Shown here piece by piece: positions 14,962 through 23,288 of a stretch of 49,599 bases of DNA; positions within the stretch are counted from its first letter, which is position 1, and every line of letters starts with the position of its first letter. Position numbers and translations under genes: made by a program. The notes beneath the pieces were generated by a model that was given only the letters and a program-made list of their open reading frames with translations, had not been told where the DNA came from and made no database searches. Source of the stretch: DASXRU01 sp039933315 (GTDB taxonomy: Bacteria; Acidobacteriota; Blastocatellia; Pyrinomonadales; Pyrinomonadaceae); NCBI GenBank assembly GCA_039933315.1, contig JBDTOI010000010.1:1-49599 (forward strand). The letters are read 5' to 3'.

Positions 14962-16779
14962 ATGACTCAGGAAAGAAAAGACATACGCAATATTGCGATT
15001 ATCGCGCACGTGGATCACGGAAAAACCACCCTGGTGGATGCCATGCTGCGCCAATCTGGTACGTTCCGGGAAAATGAACAGGTTCGCGATCGCATAATGG
15101 ATTCAATGGATCTGGAACGGGAGCGTGGTATCACGATCATGGCTAAGAACACGTCCGTGCACTACCGCGACGTGAAGATAAACATCGTAGATACACCGGG
15201 ACATGCGGATTTTGGAGGAGAAGTGGAACGGGTCCTCCAGATGGTCGATGGCGTGATGTTGCTGGTGGACGCGGCCGAAGGATGCCTGCCCCAGACCCGT
15301 TTTGTGTTGCGCAAGGCATTAGAGGCGCGTTTACCTACTATCGCGGTAGTAAACAAAATAGATCGCCATGACGCTCGCCCTGACGAGGTCGTTAACGAAA
15401 TCTACGAGTTGTTTCTCGATCTTGACGCCACAGACGAGCAGATAGAATTTCCCATTCTATTTGCAATCTCACGGGAGGGAATTGCCAAGTGTAAGGTGGA
15501 CGACGACTCGCAGAACCTGCGGCCCCTCTTCGACCAGATTGTGACCACCATCCCAGCACCGCAACAGGGTCGCGAAGACAGCCTGCAACTTTTGGTGGCC
15601 AACCTCGACTACAGCGATTACGTCGGGCGTCTGGCAATAGGCCGGATCTATTCAGGAGAGATCGCCTTGGGCGACCAGGTTGCAATTGCGAAGCGCGATG
15701 GCACTGTGCAAAAGACTCGTGTTTCGCAACTCTACGCCTTTGAAGGACTCAAACGCGAATCAGTGGATCGGGCAAGTTTTGGAGAGATTGTTGCGCTCGC
15801 AGGGATGGAAGATATACAGATTGGCGAAACGATAACCAGCGCCGAGAATCCCCAACCGCTCCCGGTGATCGCGGTTGACGAGCCAACGATTTCAATGATC
15901 TTCGGCGTTAATAACTCGCCCTTTGCTGGGAAGGAAGGGCGCTTTGTTACTTCGCGGCAGCTTAAGGAACGCCTTGATAAAGAGACGCTCGGAAACGTAG
16001 CGATTAGAGTTGAGTCCACCGATTCGCCGGATCAGTTCAAAGTCTCAGGTCGCGGTGAACTGCAACTCGCCATTCTTATCGAGATGATGCGACGCGAGGG
16101 TTATGAAATGCAGGTCTCAAAACCTGAGGTGATAACGCGTAAGGTTGATGGTTCACTACTAGAGCCCATTGAGCAAGTGGTTGTCGATTGTCCAGACGAG
16201 TTTATTGGGGTTGTTACCGAGGCATTGGGACGCCGCAAAGGCCAGATGATTAAGATGGTAAATCATGGGACGGGGAGGGTGAGGCTGGAATTCGAGACGC
16301 CGTCGCGCGGGCTAATCGGGTTTCGCAATGAGTTTCTCACGGAAACGAAGGGCACCGGTCTTCTAAACACAATTTTCCTGCGTTGGGGTGAGTGGCAAGG
16401 CGTAATGCGCGGCCGTTCAACGGGCTCTTTGGTGGCTGATCGGATGGGCGAGACCACCACCTACGCACTCTATAACCTGCAAGAGCGCGGATCACTTTTC
16501 GTAAGACCCGGCATAAAGGTCTATGAAGGAATGATCACCGGTGAAAATGCCCGTTCCGTTGACCTTGATGTTAATGCTATTAAGGAGAAGAAGCTGACCA
16601 ACATGCGCGCTGCGAGCGCGGATGAAGCGATGCGGCTTGTGCCTGTGAAGGAGCTCTCTTTGGAGCAAGCGCTGGAGTTCATTGCCGATGACGAGTTGGT
16701 CGAAGTAACCCCGAAAAACATTCGTTTACGTAAGCGCGTTCTACGCTCCAATGAACGACCCAAGAAAAAAGACAGCTAG
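14962..16779 (+). CDS. typA: Ribosome-associated GTPase TypA/BipA
   Basis: A 605-residue translational GTPase. The G domain shows AHVDHGKTT (P loop), RGITIMAKN (switch I), DTPGHADFGGEVER (G3) and NKIDR (G4). EF-G-like domains follow and the BipA-specific C-terminal region is complete (GRSTGSLVADRMGETTTYAL, then GMITGENAR). It acts on the 70S ribosome or 50S assembly, mainly under stress and cold. The length is normal for the family. The 170-nt upstream gap probably holds its promoter. Confidence 0.96.
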   Translation: MTQERKDIRNIAIIAHVDHGKTTLVDAMLRQSGTFRENEQVRDRIMDSMDLERERGITIMAKNTSVHYRDVKINIVDTPGHADFGGEVERVLQMVDGVMLLVDAAEGCLPQTRFVLRKALEARLPTIAVVNKIDRHDARPDEVVNEIYELFLDLDATDEQIEFPILFAISREGIAKCKVDDDSQNLRPLFDQIVTTIPAPQQGREDSLQLLVANLDYSDYVGRLAIGRIYSGEIALGDQVAIAKRDGTVQKTRVSQLYAFEGLKRESVDRASFGEIVALAGMEDIQIGETITSAENPQPLPVIAVDEPTISMIFGVNNSPFAGKEGRFVTSRQLKERLDKETLGNVAIRVESTDSPDQFKVSGRGELQLAILIEMMRREGYEMQVSKPEVITRKVDGSLLEPIEQVVVDCPDEFIGVVTEALGRRKGQMIKMVNHGTGRVRLEFETPSRGLIGFRNEFLTETKGTGLLNTIFLRWGEWQGVMRGRSTGSLVADRMGETTTYALYNLQERGSLFVRPGIKVYEGMITGENARSVDLDVNAIKEKKLTNMRAASADEAMRLVPVKELSLEQALEFIADDELVEVTPKNIRLRKRVLRSNERPKKKDS

Positions 16780-17003
16780 AAACAGCCGGAGTGAAGATTA
16801 ATATCACGCGCCCGATAGCGCTCCGCTCCATAGGTACTAGCTTCCTCACCCTCCGGTTCGTCCTCCTCGAGTGATGTGGTTGGTTCGTAAAGCTCGTATC
16901 CTGTTGAGTCGTCATAGTAATACTCAGAGCCCTCTGGACTTTCTCCGTGAGGTTTCTCAGTATCTTGCGTTATATCGCCCTCGCGAAGCTTGATTACGAT
17001 CAT
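16776..17003 (-). CDS. Small acidic protein, unknown
   Basis: A 75-codon frame fills the whole typA-thiE gap on the opposite strand. The protein is rich in Glu, Asp and Tyr (SPEGSEYYYDDSTGYELYEP, TTSLEEDEPEGEE) with no hydrophobic segment, so it is probably disordered. First codon positions are G-rich, as in real genes, but no ribosome site precedes ATG 17003. It overlaps the typA stop and sits head-to-head with thiE. I recognise no family. Confidence 0.35.
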   Translation of the reverse strand: MIVIKLREGDITQDTEKPHGESPEGSEYYYDDSTGYELYEPTTSLEEDEPEGEEASTYGAERYRARDINLHSGCF

Positions 17004-17004
17004 T

Positions 17005-17661
17005 ATGTTAAAGGGTAAGTCCTTTCAGCCGCCAGGATTATACGCGATCACCGACACGCAGCTTTGTGCTCTCTCTCATGCCGAGCAGGTGGAAAAATTG
17101 ATACAAGGCGGTGCCAGGCTGATTCAGATACGGGAGAAGCATCGACCATCCGCCGGATTTTATGAGGATGCGGAGACCGCTGTGCGGGTCGCGCAAGCCC
17201 ATGGCGTGAGAGTCATCATCAACGACCGCGTCGACATCGCATTGGCTCTCCAGGCTGATGGGGTTCACCTTGGTCAGCAAGATCTATCCCCTGTAGTGGC
17301 ACGGCAAATACTAGGTCCTGACGCCATTATCGGTCTTTCTACCCACAACCGAGAACAGGCTAAGGAGGGTCTGGCATTACCAATTGACTACCTTGCGGTC
17401 GGGCCAATCTTCTGGACCCACACCAAACAAGACCCAGATCCTATTCTGGGATTGGAGGGACTTCGCGAAGTCCGTCGAATGGTCAGCCACCTTCCTCTGG
17501 TGGCCATTGGTGGCATCACCCTGGAACAGTCACACGACGTATTTAGGGCGGGGGCCGACTGCATCGCGTTGATTAGCGCGCTGCTGACATCCCCGGATAG
17601 GATCGAGGCCAATACCAAGACATTCCTAACTGTAGCGGCTTCTTACACCCTAACATCCTAG
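17005..17661 (+). CDS. thiE: Thiamine-phosphate synthase
   Basis: A 218-residue TIM-barrel enzyme that joins HMP-PP and HET-P (thiazole phosphate) to thiamine phosphate. Motifs: LYAITD, IQIREKH, VIINDRVDIALALQADGVHLGQQDL, then DYLAVGPIFWTHTKQD and VAIGGIT. All usual catalytic and phosphate-binding elements are there. The start ATG 17005 is the closest in-frame Met; the upstream site is weak. No TPP riboswitch and no other thi gene is next to it. Confidence 0.93.
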   Translation: MLKGKSFQPPGLYAITDTQLCALSHAEQVEKLIQGGARLIQIREKHRPSAGFYEDAETAVRVAQAHGVRVIINDRVDIALALQADGVHLGQQDLSPVVARQILGPDAIIGLSTHNREQAKEGLALPIDYLAVGPIFWTHTKQDPDPILGLEGLREVRRMVSHLPLVAIGGITLEQSHDVFRAGADCIALISALLTSPDRIEANTKTFLTVAASYTLTS

Positions 17662-17822
17662 TGTTCAACAGATTTTGCTTGCGTTTTCTTCGGTAATACG
17701 GGAGAATCCATTGCCTTACTTGGTAGCGCACGATATGCCCTACCAATTTGGCTTAGGCCTCTCAGTTATCTCGCCTTTTAAATCTTTCCTGGAATTAATC
17801 CTACAGCGGAGCATTTTTCAAC

Positions 17823-19007
17823 GTGAGTTTTTTCGACCTACCCCCCGTTATCGAACGAATGTTGCTGGTCTCTGATAAGATCAGCGATTTGAATTTCTCC
17901 GTGGGGCAATTGCCTCAGGTCGAAATCAACGGCAAGTTGACGCCGGTGCAGCCGCTCGGGGTGCAAAAACTAACCCCTTATCAAACTGAAGTGATTGCCA
18001 TGGCCCTTTTGCAGGGTAATCCCGAAGCAGCACAGCGCTTGGTGGAAACGGGTACCGCCGACCTTAGCTATTCATTGCCGTCTCGGGCCAGGTTCCGCGT
18101 CAATATTTTTCAGCAACGAGGCGTTTACTCCATTGTGATGCGCGTTATTCCCACCGACATCCCGACCCTGTCTTCGCTCAGCCTGCCGCCGCAGCTTGCC
18201 GAAATAGCTGAACTACGCAATGGCATAGTCTTGCTTACCGGACCAACAGGCTCTGGTAAGAGTTCAACGCTAGCCGCGCTCATTGACATTATCAACGAGA
18301 CGAAGCAATACCATATTGTAGCAATTGAAGATCCGATCGAGTACTTGCACGCCCACAAGAACTCAACAATCAATCAGCGCGAGGTCGGACATGATACTAG
18401 AGACTTTCCTTCAGCATTGCGGGCTGCCCTACGGCAGGCACCGAAGGTTATCCTGATCGGTGAAATGCGGGATTTTGAGACCACGGAGATTGCACTTGAA
18501 GCTGCGGAAACCGGTCACCTCGTGCTCTCGACGTTGCACACCATCGATTCTTCAAAAACAATCGATCGCATCATCGGACTCTATCCGAAGAACGAAGAGC
18601 AAGTTATTCGTACTCGGCTGGCGCAGACTTTCCGCTACATTATTTCGCAGAGGTTAATTCCTCGGGCAGACCTACGCGGGCGTATCGCCGCCGTCGAGAT
18701 CATGAGATCGACGCCGCGAACACGTGAATACATCGAGAGTGGTGAGCAGGAAGGCAAGTCGTTGTTGGATGCCATGCGCGACGGCCAATTAGATGGCATG
18801 CAGGATTTTGACACGGTGATCAGAGAGATGATCGAGCGCAAGGTCATCACAGTAGAAGACGGGCTTGGGTTCGCCACAAATCAAAATAACCTATTGCTTT
18901 CACTCAAGGGTCTTTCGTCTTCAGAGGACTTTATACGATCCAAGACCGAGGGTATTCCCGCGCCGGCGTTTGTTGATTCCGGTTCGCTGTTGAGCATGAT
19001 CGATTGA
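17823..19007 (+). CDS. pilT: PilT-family twitching motility/pilus retraction ATPase
   Basis: A 394-residue hexameric ATPase of the secretion superfamily. It has an N-terminal PAS-like domain, Walker A GPTGSGKSS (140-148), the Asp box (IVAIEDPIEYLH), Walker B (VILIGEMRD) and the His box (HLVLSTLHT). PilT pulls pili back by depolymerising pilin into the inner membrane. The classic AIRNLIRE motif of PilT is not obvious; GQLDGMQDFDTVIREMIE stands near its place, so a PilT-like paralogue is possible. GTG 17823 is the start. The pilNOP operon is about 5 kb upstream. Confidence 0.88.
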   Translation: MSFFDLPPVIERMLLVSDKISDLNFSVGQLPQVEINGKLTPVQPLGVQKLTPYQTEVIAMALLQGNPEAAQRLVETGTADLSYSLPSRARFRVNIFQQRGVYSIVMRVIPTDIPTLSSLSLPPQLAEIAELRNGIVLLTGPTGSGKSSTLAALIDIINETKQYHIVAIEDPIEYLHAHKNSTINQREVGHDTRDFPSALRAALRQAPKVILIGEMRDFETTEIALEAAETGHLVLSTLHTIDSSKTIDRIIGLYPKNEEQVIRTRLAQTFRYIISQRLIPRADLRGRIAAVEIMRSTPRTREYIESGEQEGKSLLDAMRDGQLDGMQDFDTVIREMIERKVITVEDGLGFATNQNNLLLSLKGLSSSEDFIRSKTEGIPAPAFVDSGSLLSMID

Positions 19008-19068
19008 TGCATCAGGGCCTGAGAGCGGGCCCAAACGGCTGCTAAGTCTATCAATCACTAGTGACACT

Positions 19069-19848
19069 ATGACTATTGTTTGCCCCAATTGTTCCGCACG
19101 TTTACAACTGGACGACGCGAAGGCACCCTTGGGCACCTTCACCGTCCGTTGCCCGAAGTGCCAAAAGACCATCGACGCGAAGTCATCCGAGGCTTTACCC
19201 GATCAGAGTGGAATGGGTCTGGGGAAGTCTCCGGCAACCGAAAGAGCGAGGTTTGAGCGCGCAATTCCCGCACCGCCTTTTAGAATCGAACCAGACGGCG
19301 CACTTTCAGGTAAGCACGCGTCCGGTGAACCTTCGCTGGCTAGTGTTGAAGATGCAGCCAGACTTTTAGTTGAGCTGCTACATCGAAGCGGCGTCACTGA
19401 AAAGAAAGTCCGGCGAAGAAGCGAACGCCGGCGAGTGTTGGTGTGCTCAATTCCCAGCTATCGCGAAAAAATCGCGCGTCTCCTGGATGAGAACGGCTAC
19501 GAGGTTTTCGTGGCTGACGACACTACTCAGGCGGTTGAGAGCATGCGCGAAGAGCATATGGACATTGTGATTCTGGATCCTCAATTTGATCCAGTTGAGC
19601 AGGGCGCAGCGTTCGTCACGAGGGAAGTGAATACCCTTCGGCCAGCGGATCGCCGCAGGCTCTTTTTCGTCTATTTTTCTCCCTCAGTCCGCACACTCGA
19701 CATGCACACGGCCTTCCTTACCAACGTCAATCTTGTGGTTAACCCCTCGGATCTGGAGAAGTTGCCCAATGTCCTGGAAAGAGCGATGCGCGATTTCAAT
19801 GAACTTTATCGCGACTTCAACGCTGTAAATCAGGTTGCGGCGCTCTAG
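19069..19848 (+). CDS. Zinc-ribbon (MJ0042-type) protein with degenerate receiver domain
   Basis: A 259-residue protein. Residues 5-29 form a zinc ribbon (CPNCSARLQLDD... VRCPKCQK). A variable linker follows. From about residue 123 there is a receiver-like fold: RRVLVCSIPSYREKIARLLDENGYEV, then MDIVILDPQFD and FVYFSPSVRTLD. The phosphoacceptor-like Asp of ILD is present, but the acidic pair after beta-1 is replaced by SIPS and the conserved Lys-Pro is NP. It is therefore probably a pseudo-receiver that cannot be phosphorylated in the normal way. It follows pilT by 60 nt and likely works with it. A terminator follows. Confidence 0.75.
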   Translation: MTIVCPNCSARLQLDDAKAPLGTFTVRCPKCQKTIDAKSSEALPDQSGMGLGKSPATERARFERAIPAPPFRIEPDGALSGKHASGEPSLASVEDAARLLVELLHRSGVTEKKVRRRSERRRVLVCSIPSYREKIARLLDENGYEVFVADDTTQAVESMREEHMDIVILDPQFDPVEQGAAFVTREVNTLRPADRRRLFFVYFSPSVRTLDMHTAFLTNVNLVVNPSDLEKLPNVLERAMRDFNELYRDFNAVNQVAAL

Positions 19849-19883
19849 GACAGTCGAGTTCGCAACCACCTTTCGCCAATCTA

Positions 19884-19920
19884 CTAAGGCGGCTCCGCGG
19901 GGAGTCGCCTTAGTGTTTTT
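19884..19920 (+). terminator. Rho-independent terminator of the pilT transcript
   Basis: CTAAGGCG (19884-19891) pairs with CGCCTTAG (19906-19913), with CTCC/GGAG extending the stem inside, followed by TGTTTTT. A clear intrinsic terminator. Confidence 0.9.
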
Positions 19921-20029
19921 GTGCTCTTGTTAACGCCAACAAGAAACAAGCGACCAGGGGGTGCAGAGCATTCTCCGCGAGAATTCTGAATTCGCGACAA
20001 AGTGTGTAGAATCACGCTTTGGTGAAATA

Positions 20030-20088
20030 GTCAGTAAGAGTTGAAGCTACTTAAAGACTAAGCTCAGCTGGTGAACAGTTGGTCTGAC
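20030..20088 (+). promoter_or_regulatory. Candidate structured leader of the PLP-enzyme gene
   Basis: Three nested helices can form: GTCAG (20030-20034) with CTGAC (20084-20088), CTTA/TAAG with loop AAGAC (20050-20062), and CAGCTG/CAGTTG with loop GTGAA (20065-20080). A rival stem, AGTTGA (20039-20044) with TCAGCT (20064-20069), would exclude the third helix. It ends just before GGGAG and ATG 20105. I could not match it to a known SAM riboswitch class. Confidence 0.25.
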
Positions 20089-20104
20089 CACGGGAGATTC
20101 GTTA

Positions 20105-21310
20105 ATGAGTATCGACGATCCTAAGAGGGACTTTCCCCTGTCGCCCTCCACCGTCGCGGTACACGGCGGCGAACGTCCAGAAGAACAGCCATTTGGCGCC
20201 ATAGTCTCGCCGGTCTTTCACTCCTCCACTTACAGCTTCAAGAGCTTTGCGGAAATGCGTTGTTATGCTCTAGGTGAGCTGCCGGGGGAGTATTTCTATT
20301 CACGCTATGCCAATCCCACCGTCGCTGAAGTTGAACGAAAAATCGCAGAGCTCGAGGGCGCCGAAGATTGCGTCGTTACTTCTTCAGGATCTGCCGCCAC
20401 CTTCGCTGCCTTAGCCGCCGTTTGCGAGGCCGGCAACGAGATCATCGCTTGCGATTCAATCTATGGTGGAACCACCAGGATACTGACAGAGGTGTTTGGC
20501 CGTTTCTCCATAGGCGCACGTTTTATTCACCTCGATGAAGTTGAGAGTTTGCGTTCTTTTGCTGGGGAGCAGGCCCGGGCCTTCTGGTTTGAGACCCCGA
20601 CAAATCCCATCAACCGGCTGGTAGATTTAGAGAAAGCCGCCCGAGCCGCTCGAGAAGCCAACATCTTTTCAATCATCGATAACACGTTTGCTACTCCGAT
20701 ACTTCAGCAACCCCTGAAGAGCGGAATAGACGCAGTCGTTCACAGCGCGACAAAATATTTGGGGGGGCATTCTGATCTGACCGCCGGCGCAGTGGCCGGG
20801 AGTCATGATTACATTCAAAGGGTCCGCCGGATAAATCTCCGCCTTGGTTCAACTCTTGACCCGGCTGCTGCTTACCTGCTGGCGAGGGGAATTAAAACGC
20901 TGGATGTGCGAGTACGCGCCGCATGCGAAAACAGTCTGCGATTAGCGGAAGCATTAAACCATCACGACAGAGTTGCGCGCGTTTACTATCCGGGTCTCAA
21001 AGATGATCCCGGTCACCAACTCGCAAGCCGTCAAATGAAGGCCTTCGGCGCGATCGTTGCCATTGATCTAGTGGGTGGTGAGCGCGAGGCGGAACGCTTC
21101 TTCGACTCGCTTCGGCTGATTCGTTGCGCTCCCTCGCTCGGAGGGGTGGAATCTCTGGTTAGTTATCCGCTCTACTCCTCGCACTATGGTTTTTCCCAGG
21201 AGCAATTGCGTGCGGCAGGCGTCTCGGCGGCCACGATTCGCATAGCTGTTGGTATTGAAGCGGCGGAAGACATCATTGCCGATGTCAAACAGGCACTCGA
21301 ACACATTTAG
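20105..21310 (+). CDS. Cys/Met metabolism PLP-dependent transsulfuration enzyme
   Basis: A 401-residue fold-type I PLP enzyme (cystathionine gamma-synthase, cystathionine lyase, methionine gamma-lyase and O-acylhomoserine sulfhydrylase group). The PLP lysine is K217 in HSATKYLGGHSD; D192 in IIDNTFATP holds the pyridine nitrogen; YSRYANPT and SSGSAATFAAL bind the phosphate. The conserved C-terminal SLGGVESLVSYP carboxylate motif is present. Sequence alone does not fix which reaction dominates; SRYANPT and GGHSD fit several classes. GGGAG lies 8 nt before ATG 20105. The CDF gene follows 3 nt after its stop and may be cotranscribed. Confidence 0.9.
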   Translation: MSIDDPKRDFPLSPSTVAVHGGERPEEQPFGAIVSPVFHSSTYSFKSFAEMRCYALGELPGEYFYSRYANPTVAEVERKIAELEGAEDCVVTSSGSAATFAALAAVCEAGNEIIACDSIYGGTTRILTEVFGRFSIGARFIHLDEVESLRSFAGEQARAFWFETPTNPINRLVDLEKAARAAREANIFSIIDNTFATPILQQPLKSGIDAVVHSATKYLGGHSDLTAGAVAGSHDYIQRVRRINLRLGSTLDPAAAYLLARGIKTLDVRVRAACENSLRLAEALNHHDRVARVYYPGLKDDPGHQLASRQMKAFGAIVAIDLVGGEREAERFFDSLRLIRCAPSLGGVESLVSYPLYSSHYGFSQEQLRAAGVSAATIRIAVGIEAAEDIIADVKQALEHI

Positions 21311-21313
21311 AGA

Positions 21314-22276
21314 ATGGTCCAGGCAAGCTCCATCGATCAATCAGAACCAGCCAGGGTCCATCGGCATGGACGGGCAGCGGACAGCCGGCGGCGTCTAAGC
21401 ATTGTCTTGCTTCTAACATCCCTTTACATGGTTGCCGAGACCATCGGGGGATGGTGGACCGGTTCGCTCGCGTTATTGGCTGATGCCGGACACATGTTTG
21501 CGGATGCGGCGGCGCTTACTTTGGCCCTGATGGCCGTTTGGTTTGGGGCACGGCCAGCTACGCCGAACAAGACCTTTGGCTACTATCGTCTGGAAATTCT
21601 AGCTGCGCTTATCAACGGCGTAGCTCTCATTCTGGTTTCCCTTCTGATTCTCTATGAGGCATACCAACGTTGGGCCAACCCCCCGCTGGTACGCAGCACG
21701 GCAATGATGGTGGTGGCGGCCGGGGGGCTGATGATAAACGTGATATGCGCCTGGCTCCTGCATCGCGATCACGACGAAGACTTGAACGTGCGGGGCGCAT
21801 GGTTGCACGTTATCGGTGACGCGCTAGGCTCAGTGGGCGCGATTATTGCCGGCGCCCTGATGTCTATCTTCGGTTGGTACGCAGCGGATCCACTGTTTAG
21901 TGGTGTCATAGCCTTACTCATTGTTTGGAGTTCGTGGCACCTGGTCCGCGAGTCGACCAACGTTCTTCTGGAAGGCACGCCGGCGCACATCAACCTGGCG
22001 GCGGTTGAAGACGCGATATTGGAGACTGCTGGGGTTGATGATGTACACGACCTGCATCTCTGGACCATCACCTCGGGCCGCGATGCTTTGAGCGCTCACG
22101 TAATTCATGCGGACTCGATCTCGCAGCCGGATTTGTTGAAGGAATTGCGGACTAAGCTTCATGACCGCTTCGGCGTAGATCATTTGACGATTCAAATGGA
22201 AACCCCGGACTTCGAAGACGAGACATTTCATTTCTGTCACGCGGGCACTGCATGTTTTCGTTCGGCTAGGGAATAG
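21314..22276 (+). CDS. Cation diffusion facilitator, zinc/cobalt exporter (CzcD-like)
   Basis: A 320-residue inner-membrane antiporter with six predicted helices and a cytosolic C-terminal domain. The metal site is seen as DAGHMFAD in helix 2 and HVIGDALGS in helix 5. The C-terminal domain has VDDVHDLHLWTITSG and ends with an unusual HFCHAGTACF tail containing extra Cys/His. CDF proteins of this type move Zn(II), Co(II) or Cd(II) out of the cytosol in exchange for protons. It begins 3 nt after the PLP enzyme, so the two form an operon. Confidence 0.92.
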   Translation: MVQASSIDQSEPARVHRHGRAADSRRRLSIVLLLTSLYMVAETIGGWWTGSLALLADAGHMFADAAALTLALMAVWFGARPATPNKTFGYYRLEILAALINGVALILVSLLILYEAYQRWANPPLVRSTAMMVVAAGGLMINVICAWLLHRDHDEDLNVRGAWLHVIGDALGSVGAIIAGALMSIFGWYAADPLFSGVIALLIVWSSWHLVRESTNVLLEGTPAHINLAAVEDAILETAGVDDVHDLHLWTITSGRDALSAHVIHADSISQPDLLKELRTKLHDRFGVDHLTIQMETPDFEDETFHFCHAGTACFRSARE

Positions 22277-22344
22277 AAAACAGGTCCGGTACCACTTGCT
22301 AACCCTGCACTCGTTCGTTAACCGGTTCACAGGCCCTGCCAACG

Positions 22345-22587
22345 ATGGAAATCAACATTGTAGTAACGTTGGACAAACGCGAGCAGGCTGCCTTGCAGGC
22401 GGCTCTAGTCACACACGGCGCACCCGACTGCCTGGTAACGTTAGCGCTAAAAGGTAACTGCCAGATCTCAAACCTGGACGAGGCTAAACGCCTGCGCCGC
22501 TGGCTTGCAGGCGCTCGCATCGCGGGAGAGACTGACTTCGCATCTCTAAATGTCATCGAGCGTTCCCTGGTAGAGTTTGGCCTTTGA
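22345..22587 (+). CDS. Small hypothetical protein, 80 residues
   Basis: An 80-residue soluble protein (MEINIVVTLDKREQAAL...). It has two short strands then mostly helix, without Cys pairs or membrane segments. I recognise no family. It lies 12 nt before the TrpF-like gene in the same direction, so a shared transcript is likely. Codon use looks like that of its neighbours. No strong ribosome site is visible. Confidence 0.5.
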   Translation: MEINIVVTLDKREQAALQAALVTHGAPDCLVTLALKGNCQISNLDEAKRLRRWLAGARIAGETDFASLNVIERSLVEFGL

Positions 22588-22599
22588 TCACGAGTAACA

Positions 22600-23259
22600 A
22601 TGCATCCAACCCGGATTCCGCGAGTAAAAATCTGCTGCAACATGAGTGTGGAAGAGGCCTGGCTGGCCATCAGGTCCGGCGCCTCGGCAATCGGACTGGT
22701 TTCCGACATGCCCAGCGGACCTGGAGTAATTGCAAAAGAGTTGATTCGTGAGATTGCCGTTGCGGTACCGCCCGGGATTTCTACCTTCCTGTTGACCTGC
22801 AAGCAGAACGCCGCCGGTATCATTGAGCAGCAAAGATATTGCCGAACAAACACGATACAGATATGCGATCGCCTGGAAATGGAAGCCTATCGTGAGCTCC
22901 GCATGGCCCTGCCCGGTATCTCGCTCGTTCAGGTCATTCACGTCACCGGTGAAGAGTCCGTAAAGGAGGCAATGAGCGTCGCCCCTCACGTAGAAGCGAT
23001 TCTACTGGACTCTGGAAATCAATCTCTGCCGATCAAAGAGTTCGGCGGTACTGGGCGCACACATGACTGGAGTCTCAGCCTCAGGATCCGCGAAAGCATT
23101 AGCATTCCCATCTTTATTGCCGGCGGCATCAAGCCCGAGAACGCGCGCGCGGTAGTTAATCAGGTGGCTCCCTTCGCCATCGATATCTGCACCGGGGTTC
23201 GCACGGAAGGAAGGTTGGACGAGCAGAAACTCTCGGCGCTGTTTCGTTCGTTGACATGA
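22600..23259 (+). CDS. Phosphoribosylanthranilate isomerase-like (TrpF-like) protein
   Basis: A 219-residue TIM-barrel protein. It keeps the TrpF general-base Cys (VKIC at residues 9-12, followed by Cys instead of Gly), the likely general-acid Asp (AILLDS), the phosphate-binding GGTGRTHDW and FIAGGIKPENA. The usual VQLHG strand reads IQICD, and the C-terminal SSGVE motif is CTGVR. TrpF performs the Amadori step of tryptophan synthesis, but no trp gene is nearby; instead it overlaps the LarA-like region. It may be a true TrpF or a relative with another sugar-phosphate substrate. Confidence 0.7.
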   Translation: MHPTRIPRVKICCNMSVEEAWLAIRSGASAIGLVSDMPSGPGVIAKELIREIAVAVPPGISTFLLTCKQNAAGIIEQQRYCRTNTIQICDRLEMEAYRELRMALPGISLVQVIHVTGEESVKEAMSVAPHVEAILLDSGNQSLPIKEFGGTGRTHDWSLSLRIRESISIPIFIAGGIKPENARAVVNQVAPFAIDICTGVRTEGRLDEQKLSALFRSLT

Positions 23260-23288
23260 TTGGGCTTGCTGGATTAGGTGAAGACAGG

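Noticed and set aside
22299..22853. Minus-strand frame of 184 codons
   Set aside because: It crosses the small-protein and TrpF-like genes in antisense and shows no family features.
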